Shown here: positions 1 to 7,657 of the stretch, piece by piece
Layout of the letters: every line of letters begins with the position of its first letter
Numbering within the stretch: the first letter of the stretch is position 1
Source: CAXNKH01 sp049296795
GTDB lineage: Bacteria; Pseudomonadota; Gammaproteobacteria; Burkholderiales; Burkholderiaceae_C
Assembly: GCA_049296795.1 (NCBI GenBank)
Contig: JBAQTC010000013.1
Span: 62,001 to 126,000, forward strand
DNA length: 64,000 nt
Direction of reading: 5' to 3'
The notes under the pieces: generated by a model
The model's database searches: none
What the model was told of the DNA's origin: nothing
Seen by the model: only the letters and a program-made list of their open reading frames with translations
Made by a program: the position numbers and the translations under genes

Positions 1-1
1 G

Positions 2-220
2 GGCCGGATGATTGACTGCGTGTTTGAGGAATTCAAAAATGGGCAGTACAAAATCATCAGCTTCATGGCCAAACGCGCGCGTGGCTTGATGGCGCGGTTT
101 GCGACTCAGCACCAAATCACCACGCCCAAACAATTGGAAAAGTTCAACTTGGAGGGTTATGCGTTTGACGCTGCAGCCTCAGTGTCTGACCGGCTGGTAT
201 TTCGACGGGCCGCTCCATGA
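2..220 (+). CDS. yaaA: Peroxide stress protein YaaA (DUF328), C-terminal end only
   Basis: The left edge of the window cuts this gene; only about the last 72 codons are present. The tail carries the family hallmarks: FKNGQYKIISF, AKRARGLMARF and a final LVFRR. YaaA is a cytoplasmic DNA-binding protein that limits intracellular free iron and oxidative DNA damage during peroxide stress in E. coli. The internal ATG at position 8 is not the true start, because the homologous sequence continues upstream. The stop TGA overlaps the queF start as ATGA, so the two genes are probably co-transcribed. Identification is from the conserved C-terminus only. Confidence 0.85.
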   Translation, partial: GRMIDCVFEEFKNGQYKIISFMAKRARGLMARFATQHQITTPKQLEKFNLEGYAFDAAASVSDRLVFRRAAP

Positions 221-1062
221 GCACACCAGAACAGTCCCAACTCGGAAAGCCCACACCCTATGTGGATCAGTACGACGCATCGCTGCTGTACCCGATTGCG
301 CGATCGATCAAGCGTGATGAAATCGGTGTGCCCGCCAAGCTGCCATTTTTTGGGGCAGATTTATGGACGGCGTTTGAGCTGAGCTGGCTCAATCTGCGCG
401 GAAAACCGCAAGTCGCGATCGCGCACATCACGGTGCCTTGTGAGACGCGCAACATCGTGGAGAGCAAGTCCGTCAAGCTCTACCTGAACAGCTTTAACAA
501 CACCAGGTTTTCCGATGCAGCCCAGGTGCAGGACCGCATTCGAAGCGACGTCAGTGAAGCCGTTTGGCGCGGCTCGGATAGCTTGGGCACGGTGGGCGTG
601 AAGATGGTGTTACCCGAGCTGTTTGACCGCGAGCCGGTGCAAGAAATGGATGGCTTGAGTCTGGATCGGCTGGATGTGGAGTGCACGCATGTCACGCCAG
701 CACCTGAGCTACTGATCTGCACGCAGGGCGCGACCCCTGTGACCGAAACCCTCACCAGTAACCTGCTCAAAAGCAACTGTCTGGTGACCGGCCAACCCGA
801 CTGGGCCAGCGTTCAAATCAGCTATACCGGAGCGCAAATCGAGCAGGAGGGTTTGTTGCGTTATCTGGTGAGTTTTCGCAACCACAATGAGTTTCATGAG
901 CAGTGCGTGGAGCGCATCTTCATGGACCTCTGGACGTTGTGCAAACCCCTGAAGCTGGCGGTCTATGCCCGCTATACCCGGCGCGGCGGGATTGACATCA
1001 ACCCCTTTCGCACCAGTCACCCGCAAGCCATGCCCCGGCAGGTTCGGCATGCGCGACAGTAA
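217..1062 (+). CDS. queF: NADPH-dependent 7-cyano-7-deazaguanine reductase QueF (long form)
   Basis: QueF reduces preQ0 to preQ1 with NADPH in queuosine biosynthesis; preQ1 is then inserted into tRNA by Tgt. The 281-residue length matches the long, two-domain (unimodular) QueF type of E. coli. Visible motifs are ESKSVKLYLNSFN (substrate/NADPH site in the T-fold) and SNCLVTGQPDWASVQI, in which Cys188 is the expected nucleophile forming the thioimide with preQ0. FHEQCVERIFMDL near the C-terminus is also typical. The ATG overlaps the yaaA stop. No other queuosine gene lies in the window. Confidence 0.96.
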   Translation: MSTPEQSQLGKPTPYVDQYDASLLYPIARSIKRDEIGVPAKLPFFGADLWTAFELSWLNLRGKPQVAIAHITVPCETRNIVESKSVKLYLNSFNNTRFSDAAQVQDRIRSDVSEAVWRGSDSLGTVGVKMVLPELFDREPVQEMDGLSLDRLDVECTHVTPAPELLICTQGATPVTETLTSNLLKSNCLVTGQPDWASVQISYTGAQIEQEGLLRYLVSFRNHNEFHEQCVERIFMDLWTLCKPLKLAVYARYTRRGGIDINPFRTSHPQAMPRQVRHARQ

Positions 1063-1068
1063 ACACGG

Positions 1069-2319
1069 TCAAAAGAGCTGATCGCTGATGTTCGCGGCTG
1101 ACTCAGCCTGGGCTGCTTGCCCATTTTCAACCTCAGTTGCCGGCAGCAAGGCGCCGACCCGAACACCTAACAAGCGTAAGCGCTGCTGCAACGAGACCCG
1201 TTTCAGGCAAAGGCCCGCCGCTTTGCGAATGGAGGCGGCGTCATCGATGTAAGCATCGAGTGTTTGATCGCGCGTCACACTTTTGAAGTCCGCATAGCGC
1301 AGCTTGATGCCAATGGCTCGACCGCGATAGCCTTTGCGCCGCAAATCCTGGGCCAATTTTTCGCATAAGGCATCGAGAATGGCGCCGAGTTGGGCTTTGT
1401 CACGCACCGCATGCAAGTCGCGCTCAAACGTGGTTTCGCGACTCATGGAGACCGGTTCGCTATGCAGCACCAGTGGGCTATCGTCCTGGCCCCGGGCGGC
1501 GTTAAGCATCCAGGCGCCGGTCTTTCTGCCGAAATGTTCAATCAGCCAGGGCAGATTCTGGCTAGCCAACTGGCCTATGGTTTCTATTCCCAGGCTATGG
1601 AGTTTGGCATCGGCTTTCGGACCAATACCGTTGATTCTTCGACAAACCAGCGGCCAGATTTTGGATTCCAGATCTTCTTCAAAAACCACGGAAATGCCTT
1701 GGGGTTTGTTGAATTCGCTGGCCATTTTGGCCAACAGTTTGTTGGGCGCAACGCCAATCGAGCAGCTCAGGCCGGTGGCATCGAGAATTGTTTTCTGGAT
1801 CAAGCGCGCCAGGCTGCGTCCGCCCGCACGCTGGCCGCCAGGCACAGCGGTGAAGTCGATGTAGACCTCGTCGACGCCTCGGTCTTCCATCAGCGGCGCA
1901 ATTTCGGTGATGATGGCTTTGAACTGCTGCGAGTATTTGCGAATCTCGGGAAAATCCACTGGCAGCAAAATCGCCTGTGGACACAGCTTGGCGGCTTTCA
2001 TCAAGCCCATGGCCGATCCGATACCAAATTGTCGTGCGGCATAAGTGGCGGTGGTGATGACCCCGCGCCCGCTGTAATCCTTGAGCCGTGGAAATGCAGA
2101 TACAGGAATCTCGTGCAAATGCGCTGGTGTCCACTCCCGTTCGGGTTGAGTCTGTCGCAGTTGCGCCAGTAAATCATCTTCCCGCCGCCGCCCGCCACCG
2201 ATGACCACCGGCAAGCCCTTGAGCTGCGGATAGCGTAGCAGCTCGACGCTGGCATAAAACGCGTCCATATCAAGGTGGGCGATCCGACGCAGGGCAGGGG
2301 TATCAGGACTGGGTATCAC
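1069..2319 (-). CDS. dinB: DNA polymerase IV (Y-family translesion polymerase)
   Basis: This is a Y-family error-prone polymerase for lesion bypass. HLDMDAFYASVE holds the first catalytic aspartate, RGVDEVYIDFT the catalytic Asp-Glu pair (usually S-x-DE; here Val precedes DE), and SIGVAPNKLLAKMAS and a helix-hairpin-helix INGIGPKADAKL follow. The little-finger region ends with RLRLLGVRVGALL. The start is GTG at 2319. About 30 residues (REDDLLAQLRQ to RLKDYSGRG) are inserted between the IGGG and GVITTATY segments compared with E. coli DinB. It converges on queF with only 6 bp between the stops and diverges from hemC across 77 bp. No LexA box was recognised. The C-terminus after GALL has no beta-clamp motif that I can assign securely. 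Confidence 0.94.
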   Translation of the reverse strand: MIPSPDTPALRRIAHLDMDAFYASVELLRYPQLKGLPVVIGGGRRREDDLLAQLRQTQPEREWTPAHLHEIPVSAFPRLKDYSGRGVITTATYAARQFGIGSAMGLMKAAKLCPQAILLPVDFPEIRKYSQQFKAIITEIAPLMEDRGVDEVYIDFTAVPGGQRAGGRSLARLIQKTILDATGLSCSIGVAPNKLLAKMASEFNKPQGISVVFEEDLESKIWPLVCRRINGIGPKADAKLHSLGIETIGQLASQNLPWLIEHFGRKTGAWMLNAARGQDDSPLVLHSEPVSMSRETTFERDLHAVRDKAQLGAILDALCEKLAQDLRRKGYRGRAIGIKLRYADFKSVTRDQTLDAYIDDAASIRKAAGLCLKRVSLQQRLRLLGVRVGALLPATEVENGQAAQAESAANISDQLF

Positions 2320-2396
2320 CCCACGAGAATAGCGCGTGGGACAATGCGCGCTGGCACATCCCCGAACGGCTAACCCACCTATTAAGAGTTTCTACT

Positions 2397-3353
2397 TTGA
2401 GTCAATTCACGATTGCAACCCGAGAGAGTCGCCTGGCCTTGTGGCAGGCCGAGCATGTCAAGGCGCTGCTTGAGCAGCAAGGCCACCACGTTAGCTTGCT
2501 GGGGATGACGACCCAGGGCGACCAAATCCTGGATCGCTCCTTGAGTAAGGTCGGCGGCAAGGGTTTGTTTGTCAAAGAACTTGAAACTGCTCTGGTAGAA
2601 GGTCGGGCCGATCTGGCCGTGCATTCGCTCAAGGACGTTCCGATGGAGCTACCCGAGGGCTTTGTCTTGGCTTGCGTGATGCAACGCGAAGATCCACGCG
2701 ATGCATTTGTTTCCAACCGTTTCGCCGCACTGGCTGATTTGCCACCCGGCGCGGTGGTCGGGACATCGAGCTTGCGCCGAATGGTGTTACTGCGTTCGCT
2801 GCGCCCCGATCTAGTGATCGAACCCTTGCGTGGCAACCTGGACACCCGTTTGCGCAAACTCGACGAACAACAGTTTGATGCGATTGTGCTGGCTGCTGCC
2901 GGGCTCAAGCGACTTGGGTTGGCGCAGCGCATACGCAGCATTTTCGAGCCAGAGCACATGCTGCCTGCCGCCGGTCAGGGCGCTTTGGGCATTGAAATTC
3001 GCTCGGGTCGCCCCGATTTGTTGCAAGCGTTGGCGCCGCTGGCACATCAAACCAGCTGGCTTTGCGTGGCCGCCGAGCGGGCGGTGAGTCGGGCTCTGGG
3101 TGGCAGTTGCTCCATGCCCTTGGCTGCTTTTGCGACCTTGGGCCAGCAGTCACCACCGACCTTGAAAATTGATGCTGTCTGGGGTGATCCGGGGGGGCAA
3201 TTTGATTTGGTTGGGGCGCAAGCCCAGGCCCCAGTGGGCGAGCTGGCGCAGGCGGTCGCGCTAGGTGAACGGGTAGCGGCCAATTTGCGACAACGGGTGC
3301 GTGAATTGACCGGAATTGATCCCGCAGCGGCTGTCCCAAGCAACCCAGTCTGA
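2397..3353 (+). CDS. hemC: Porphobilinogen deaminase (hydroxymethylbilane synthase)
   Basis: HemC polymerises four porphobilinogen units into hydroxymethylbilane, the third committed step of heme synthesis. The protein starts IATRESRLALWQAEHV, contains GGKGLFVKELE, LAVHSLKDVP and GTSSLRR, and has RALGGSCSMPLAAFA, where Cys238 should carry the dipyrromethane cofactor. Length (318 aa) is normal. The start is TTG at 2397; no in-frame ATG is compatible with the conserved N-terminus. It is the first gene of a hemC-hemD-hemX-hemY cluster, with 2 bp before hemD. Confidence 0.97.
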   Translation: MSQFTIATRESRLALWQAEHVKALLEQQGHHVSLLGMTTQGDQILDRSLSKVGGKGLFVKELETALVEGRADLAVHSLKDVPMELPEGFVLACVMQREDPRDAFVSNRFAALADLPPGAVVGTSSLRRMVLLRSLRPDLVIEPLRGNLDTRLRKLDEQQFDAIVLAAAGLKRLGLAQRIRSIFEPEHMLPAAGQGALGIEIRSGRPDLLQALAPLAHQTSWLCVAAERAVSRALGGSCSMPLAAFATLGQQSPPTLKIDAVWGDPGGQFDLVGAQAQAPVGELAQAVALGERVAANLRQRVRELTGIDPAAAVPSNPV

Positions 3354-3355
3354 AC

Positions 3356-4153
3356 ATGCGCTTGATCGTGACCCGACCCCAACCCGATGCCCAGCGCTGG
3401 GTTCGGAGCTTGTCCGACGCCGGGTTTGACGCGATCGCATTGCCTTTGATCGAGCTTTCAGCGCTGGCCGACCCCACAGCGCTGCAATCATGTTGGAACA
3501 GGTTGGATCAGTACCAGGCCGTGATGTTTGTCAGTGCGACAGCCGTCGAGCACTTTTTTGACGCCCAAGCCAAGGATGCAAGCCCATCGGTTGCGCTGAG
3601 CTATCGAATGCAACCCCGCGCTTGGGCGACTGGACCGGGTACCAAGGCGGCTTTGTTGCGTTGCGGGGTGGCGGCGAGTCAGATTGATGCGCCGGCCGAC
3701 GATGCCCGGCAGTTTGACTCAGAAGCCCTGTGGCAGGTGCTTGAGCCGAGTTTGCGCTCGGGTGAGCGCATCCTGCTGGTGCGTGGCACCGACGGTACAC
3801 CGAACAGTGCGATTCGGGGCGTTGGACGCGACTGGCTGGCACAACGCCTCAGTCACGCGGGGATCCAGGTCGACTTTGTGGTGGCATACCAGCGCGGCCT
3901 GCCCCGCTGGACGCCAGACCAGTCGCAGATCGCAAGCCAAGCAGCAGTGGACGGTTCGCTCTGGATTTTCAGCAGCAGCCAGGCCATTACCCATTTGCAG
4001 GCTTTGCTGCCGCAGCAAAGCTGGGCCAAGGCCAAGGCGCTGGCAAGCCATAGGCGAATTGCAGCCGCCGCCCGCGCTGCCGGTTTTTCTGTGGTGCTGG
4101 AGTCACGGCCCACTTTGACCGACATGGTGGCGTCGATAGAATCCATCCGATGA
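3356..4153 (+). CDS. hemD: Uroporphyrinogen-III synthase
   Basis: HemD cyclises hydroxymethylbilane, inverting ring D, to uroporphyrinogen III. The family is poorly conserved. The N-terminal LIVTRPQPDAQRWV and LPLIELS, the central ILLVRGTDG and the C-terminal LWIFSSSQAITHL support the call, together with its position between hemC and hemX. At 265 aa the length is typical. The gene starts 2 bp after the hemC stop and its own stop overlaps the hemX ATG. Confidence 0.9.
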   Translation: MRLIVTRPQPDAQRWVRSLSDAGFDAIALPLIELSALADPTALQSCWNRLDQYQAVMFVSATAVEHFFDAQAKDASPSVALSYRMQPRAWATGPGTKAALLRCGVAASQIDAPADDARQFDSEALWQVLEPSLRSGERILLVRGTDGTPNSAIRGVGRDWLAQRLSHAGIQVDFVVAYQRGLPRWTPDQSQIASQAAVDGSLWIFSSSQAITHLQALLPQQSWAKAKALASHRRIAAAARAAGFSVVLESRPTLTDMVASIESIR

Positions 4154-5238
4154 GCTCTGCCTCCTACCCAGAAAATCCAGTTCAGCCTGCCCCAGCCGCA
4201 CTGCCAGTGGACGCGGTGCACAGCGAGGGTGCTCCACCCATTGCCGTTGCCCCTCTGGGGACGGGGACGCGGCGCTGGCTCTGGCTGTTGGCAGCGGTTG
4301 CACTGTTGGCCTTGCTATTGAGTGGCATGCTTTGGCAAAAGCTGTTGAACATTCAAGAACAGTTAGCCCGTCAAAGTTCGGACAGCGGAAGCTTGGCCAT
4401 TGAAGCGCGCACCATGGCGCGCCAAGCACACGAAATGAGTCGTGATATCGCGGCGCGACAAGCGCTGCAGGAGGCTCGTATCAGCGAAGTGGCTTTGCAC
4501 CGCAATCAACTGGAAGAATTGATCCAGAGCCTGTCGCGTTCTCGTGACGAAAATTTGGTGGTTGACATTGATTCAGCCATTCGACTGGCGCAGCAACAAG
4601 CGCAACTCACCGGATCGGTTGAACCCTTGTTGGCAGCCCTGAAAACATCGGAACAAAGAGTGACTCGTGCGGCCCAGCCGCGACTGATGTCAGTTCAACG
4701 CGCGCTCGCCAGAGACATGGCACGGATCAAGGCCACCGCTCTCTCAGACACACCGACTTTGTTGGTGAAACTCGATGAATTGACGCGCATGGCCGACGAG
4801 CTCCCGCTGGTCAATGCCGTCGCACCTTATGTGGCCATGGGGTCGCTGCGTCCGCAAAGTGATGACAGCCTGACGTCGTGGTGGCAGCGCAGTTGGCTGC
4901 TGGTGCGTGATGAGTTGCGTGGACTGTTGCGGGTCAGCCGGATCGAGCATCCCGAGGCTGCGCTCTTGTCGCCCGAACAGTCTTTTTTCTTGCGTGAAAA
5001 TTTAAAACTTAAATTGCTCAACGCCCGTCTGGGCTTGTTGGCGCGCCAGCTCGATTCGTCTCGGGCCGACTTGGCATCGGCAGCCGTGGCATTGAATAAA
5101 TATTTCGATCCCTCCTCGCGAAAAACACAGGTTGCAGCGAGCTTGTTGCAGCAGGTTCAAGGTCACATGAAGACGCTGGATCTGCCCCGGGTCGATGAGA
5201 CTTTGAGTGCCCTGGCAACAGCGGCAGCCGGACGCTGA
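4150..5238 (+). CDS. hemX: HemX-like inner-membrane protein of the heme cluster
   Basis: This 362-aa protein has a short, proline-rich cytoplasmic N-terminus, one transmembrane helix (about residues 40-60, WLWLLAAVALLALLLSGMLW), then a predicted coiled coil and a helical periplasmic domain with the WWQRSWLLVRDELRGLLRV segment seen in HemX proteins. Such proteins are often labelled uroporphyrinogen-III C-methyltransferase because of gene fusions, but no SAM-binding methylase motif is visible here, so that activity is unsupported. Its role is unknown; it may scaffold heme enzymes at the membrane. ATG overlaps the hemD stop. Confidence 0.85.
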   Translation: MSSASYPENPVQPAPAALPVDAVHSEGAPPIAVAPLGTGTRRWLWLLAAVALLALLLSGMLWQKLLNIQEQLARQSSDSGSLAIEARTMARQAHEMSRDIAARQALQEARISEVALHRNQLEELIQSLSRSRDENLVVDIDSAIRLAQQQAQLTGSVEPLLAALKTSEQRVTRAAQPRLMSVQRALARDMARIKATALSDTPTLLVKLDELTRMADELPLVNAVAPYVAMGSLRPQSDDSLTSWWQRSWLLVRDELRGLLRVSRIEHPEAALLSPEQSFFLRENLKLKLLNARLGLLARQLDSSRADLASAAVALNKYFDPSSRKTQVAASLLQQVQGHMKTLDLPRVDETLSALATAAAGR

Positions 5239-5240
5239 GC

Positions 5241-6515
5241 ATGCGGGCCACGCTTTGGTTCCTAGCCCTGTTTGGCATTGCGGTGGCCAGCGCCTTGTTG
5301 CTAGGTGACAACCAAGGGACGGTATCCATTTTTTCATCACCGCACCGGATTGATTTGTCGATCAATCTGACGCTGCTGCTGCTGCTGATGTTATTCCTTG
5401 TCATGCATTTGGCTCTGCGTGCTTTGGCCGCGCTGTTCTCTATGCCAGATCAGGCCAGACGCTGGCGCAGCCAGCGCCGTGAACGAGCGCTTCACTTGTC
5501 CCTGCTTGACGCCCTCTCGCACCTCGCGGCCGGTCGTTTCATTCGATCCCGTAAGTCGGCAGAACAGGTTTTGCTGCAGGAGCAAGCGCTGGCCTTGGGA
5601 GGCGAGGCCCTGACCTATTCGGGCCGGTTGCGTACCGTGGCCCACTTGTTGTTGGCTGAGAGTGCGCATGCCTTGCAGGACAAGACTGCGCGGCAATCAC
5701 ATTTGAAGCTGGCCTTGGACCAGTCCACTCTGCACGAAACCCAGGAGGAAAGAGAGGGGGTTCAGCTGTTTGCCGCGCGCTGGGCCCTGGATGATCGTGA
5801 TGCGCTGGATGCATTGCAGTGGTTAGACCAGTTGCCCCATGCCGCTGGCCGGCGCACTGTGGCGTTGCGGTTGCGGCTCAAGGTCACACGACTGGCAGGC
5901 CAGCACTTGGCTGCGCTAGAGACGGCGCGCTTATTGTCAAAACACCGGGCGTTCTCTTCAGCCGAGGCTGTCAGTCTGGTGCAGAGTCTGGTGCTGGAGT
6001 TGCTAGGCAGCGCTCACGATGCTGAACAACTGTTGAAAATTTGGCAAGGACTCGAAGTCACGGAGCGGGAAATGGCCGAAGTGGCTATGGACGCGGCAAC
6101 ACGCATGCTGCGACTCGGGGGGGAAATTGCTTGGTCACGCCAGTGTTTGTTGCCGGTCTGGGACCAGCTGATGAGTCAGCCTGTTCATGCCAATTCTGAA
6201 TCCCGCAACCAACTGATTCGGTTGTTGGCAGGTGAGTTTGTCTTGGCCACGGGTGCGCCAGACGCCGCTTGGCTGAACCGGATTGAGGCTGCTCAAATGC
6301 GTCAGCCCGGCGATGCCCCCTTGCTCTATCTGGCCGGCATTACCTGCATGCGGTTGGAGCTCTGGGGTAAGGCGCAGCTGTTGCTCAAGCAATGCCTGCC
6401 CTTATTGAAAGACTTGAAAATGAGGCGTCATGCTTGGCTGGCTGTGGCTGAATTGGCCGAGCAACGACAAGACGATAAAGCTGCTCTGGAGGCCTACCGG
6501 CGGGCTGTCAATTAA
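5241..6515 (+). CDS. hemY: HemY-like membrane TPR protein
   Basis: The protein begins with two closely spaced hydrophobic helices (about residues 5-22 and 38-62), followed by a long soluble helical region with TPR-like repeats; residues 70-100 carry the RRERALHLSLLDALSHLAAGRF segment characteristic of proteobacterial HemY N-termini. Length is 424 aa. Proteobacterial HemY is unrelated to the Gram-positive protoporphyrinogen oxidase of the same name. Its function is not settled; a role in heme homeostasis or late heme synthesis is proposed. It follows hemX by 2 bp and closes the cluster. Confidence 0.9.
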   Translation: MRATLWFLALFGIAVASALLLGDNQGTVSIFSSPHRIDLSINLTLLLLLMLFLVMHLALRALAALFSMPDQARRWRSQRRERALHLSLLDALSHLAAGRFIRSRKSAEQVLLQEQALALGGEALTYSGRLRTVAHLLLAESAHALQDKTARQSHLKLALDQSTLHETQEEREGVQLFAARWALDDRDALDALQWLDQLPHAAGRRTVALRLRLKVTRLAGQHLAALETARLLSKHRAFSSAEAVSLVQSLVLELLGSAHDAEQLLKIWQGLEVTEREMAEVAMDAATRMLRLGGEIAWSRQCLLPVWDQLMSQPVHANSESRNQLIRLLAGEFVLATGAPDAAWLNRIEAAQMRQPGDAPLLYLAGITCMRLELWGKAQLLLKQCLPLLKDLKMRRHAWLAVAELAEQRQDDKAALEAYRRAVN

Positions 6516-6609
6516 GGCAGCCAATTGGTCGTAGAATAATTTTCACTGCGGGGTAGACCACTTTCGTTTTGCCCGTTGCTTTAAATCATGTTCAACTGGA
6601 GACAATTCA

Positions 6610-7581
6610 ATGATCAAGAAACTAGCCTATTTGACAGCACTGGGGCTGAGCTGTTGGGTCGCCACAACGGCGCAAGCGCAAACCCCATTTCCGACCAAAG
6701 CGATTCGAATCATTGTCCCTTTTGCTGCCGGTGGAACTTCTGATATTTTGGCTCGCAGCCTGGGCCTAAAATTGACTGAATCTTGGGGCCAACCGGTGGT
6801 GGTGGAAAACCGTGCGGGAGCCAACGGCAATGTCGGCGCAGACCATGTGGCCAAATCGGCACCCGATGGCTACACCTTGTTGTTGTCCGACGTGGGCGCT
6901 TTGGCCATCAACCCCAGCGTTTATCCGAACATGCCTTATGACCCGGTGCGCGATTTCGCTCCAGTCAATATGGTGTCTTACTCGCCGCATGTCTTGGGCG
7001 TCCATCCTTCCGTTCCGGCGAACAACGTCAAGGAATTGATTGATTACGCCAAAGCCAATCCGGGAAAATTGAATTTTGCGATTTCTGGAACAGGCGGCGC
7101 GCCCCATTTGGCGGGTATTGCTTTTGCCCAGCGCACTGGCATCAGTTGGACATATATCCCTTACAAGGGGGGTTCACAGGCGGTGGCAGACGTGGCAGGC
7201 GGACAGGCCAATGTGATCATGAACGGCATGCTGGCCACTTATCCGACCGTGAAGTCGGGTCGGATCCGGGCCCTGGCGCTCTCAGGGGCGCAACGGGTAG
7301 CCTCAGCTTCCGACGTGCCAACGATCGCAGAAACCCTGCCTGGTTTTGAGACCGGGTCTTACCAAGGCGTGTTGGCCCCTGCTGGAACACCGCGTGATGT
7401 GATTGCCAAACTGAACGCGGAAATCAGCAAGATTCTGGCAAGCTCGGAAATGCGGGAAAAACTCGCAGTGCTCGGTACCGAAGTTCGTACCGGACAGCCC
7501 GAGGCACTCGGCAGTTTTATTGCGGGTGAGAAATCCCGCTGGGCTCAGGTGATTCGGGAAGCTGGCGTTAAATTTGACTAA
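6610..7581 (+). CDS. Tripartite tricarboxylate transporter substrate-binding protein (Bug family)
   Basis: A secretory signal peptide (MIKKLAYLTALGL through AQAQ, cleavage expected near residue 24) precedes a typical Bug protein. Family motifs are IRIIVPFAAGGTSDILAR, VVENRAGANGNVG, DGYTLLL and the C-terminal GTPRDVIAKLN. Bug proteins bind carboxylates or related small molecules in the periplasm and can deliver them to TctAB permeases or to sensors. No tctA or tctB is nearby, so this is an orphan, as is common in Comamonadaceae and Bordetella. An SD-like GGAG lies 9-10 nt upstream of the ATG. The ligand cannot be predicted from sequence. Confidence 0.93.
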   Translation: MIKKLAYLTALGLSCWVATTAQAQTPFPTKAIRIIVPFAAGGTSDILARSLGLKLTESWGQPVVVENRAGANGNVGADHVAKSAPDGYTLLLSDVGALAINPSVYPNMPYDPVRDFAPVNMVSYSPHVLGVHPSVPANNVKELIDYAKANPGKLNFAISGTGGAPHLAGIAFAQRTGISWTYIPYKGGSQAVADVAGGQANVIMNGMLATYPTVKSGRIRALALSGAQRVASASDVPTIAETLPGFETGSYQGVLAPAGTPRDVIAKLNAEISKILASSEMREKLAVLGTEVRTGQPEALGSFIAGEKSRWAQVIREAGVKFD

Positions 7582-7603
7582 AACTGGCCACGCTGGACAT
7601 CAC

Positions 7604-7638
7604 CAAAAAAAGGGGCGCATGAAGCGCCCCTTTTCTTT
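7604..7638. terminator. Bidirectional intrinsic terminator between the Bug gene and rne
   Basis: The perfect stem GGGGCGC (7612-7618) / GCGCCCC (7624-7630) has a 5-nt loop. It is preceded by a run of A and followed by TTTTCTTT, so a T-tract is present on both strands. It sits between two convergent genes and can stop transcription from both sides. Confidence 0.9.
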
Positions 7639-7657
7639 GCCACAGCCTGGACTGTGA

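Noticed and set aside
4150..5238. Uroporphyrinogen-III C-methyltransferase activity for HemX
   Set aside because: No SAM-binding methylase motif is present; the label comes from fused homologues.
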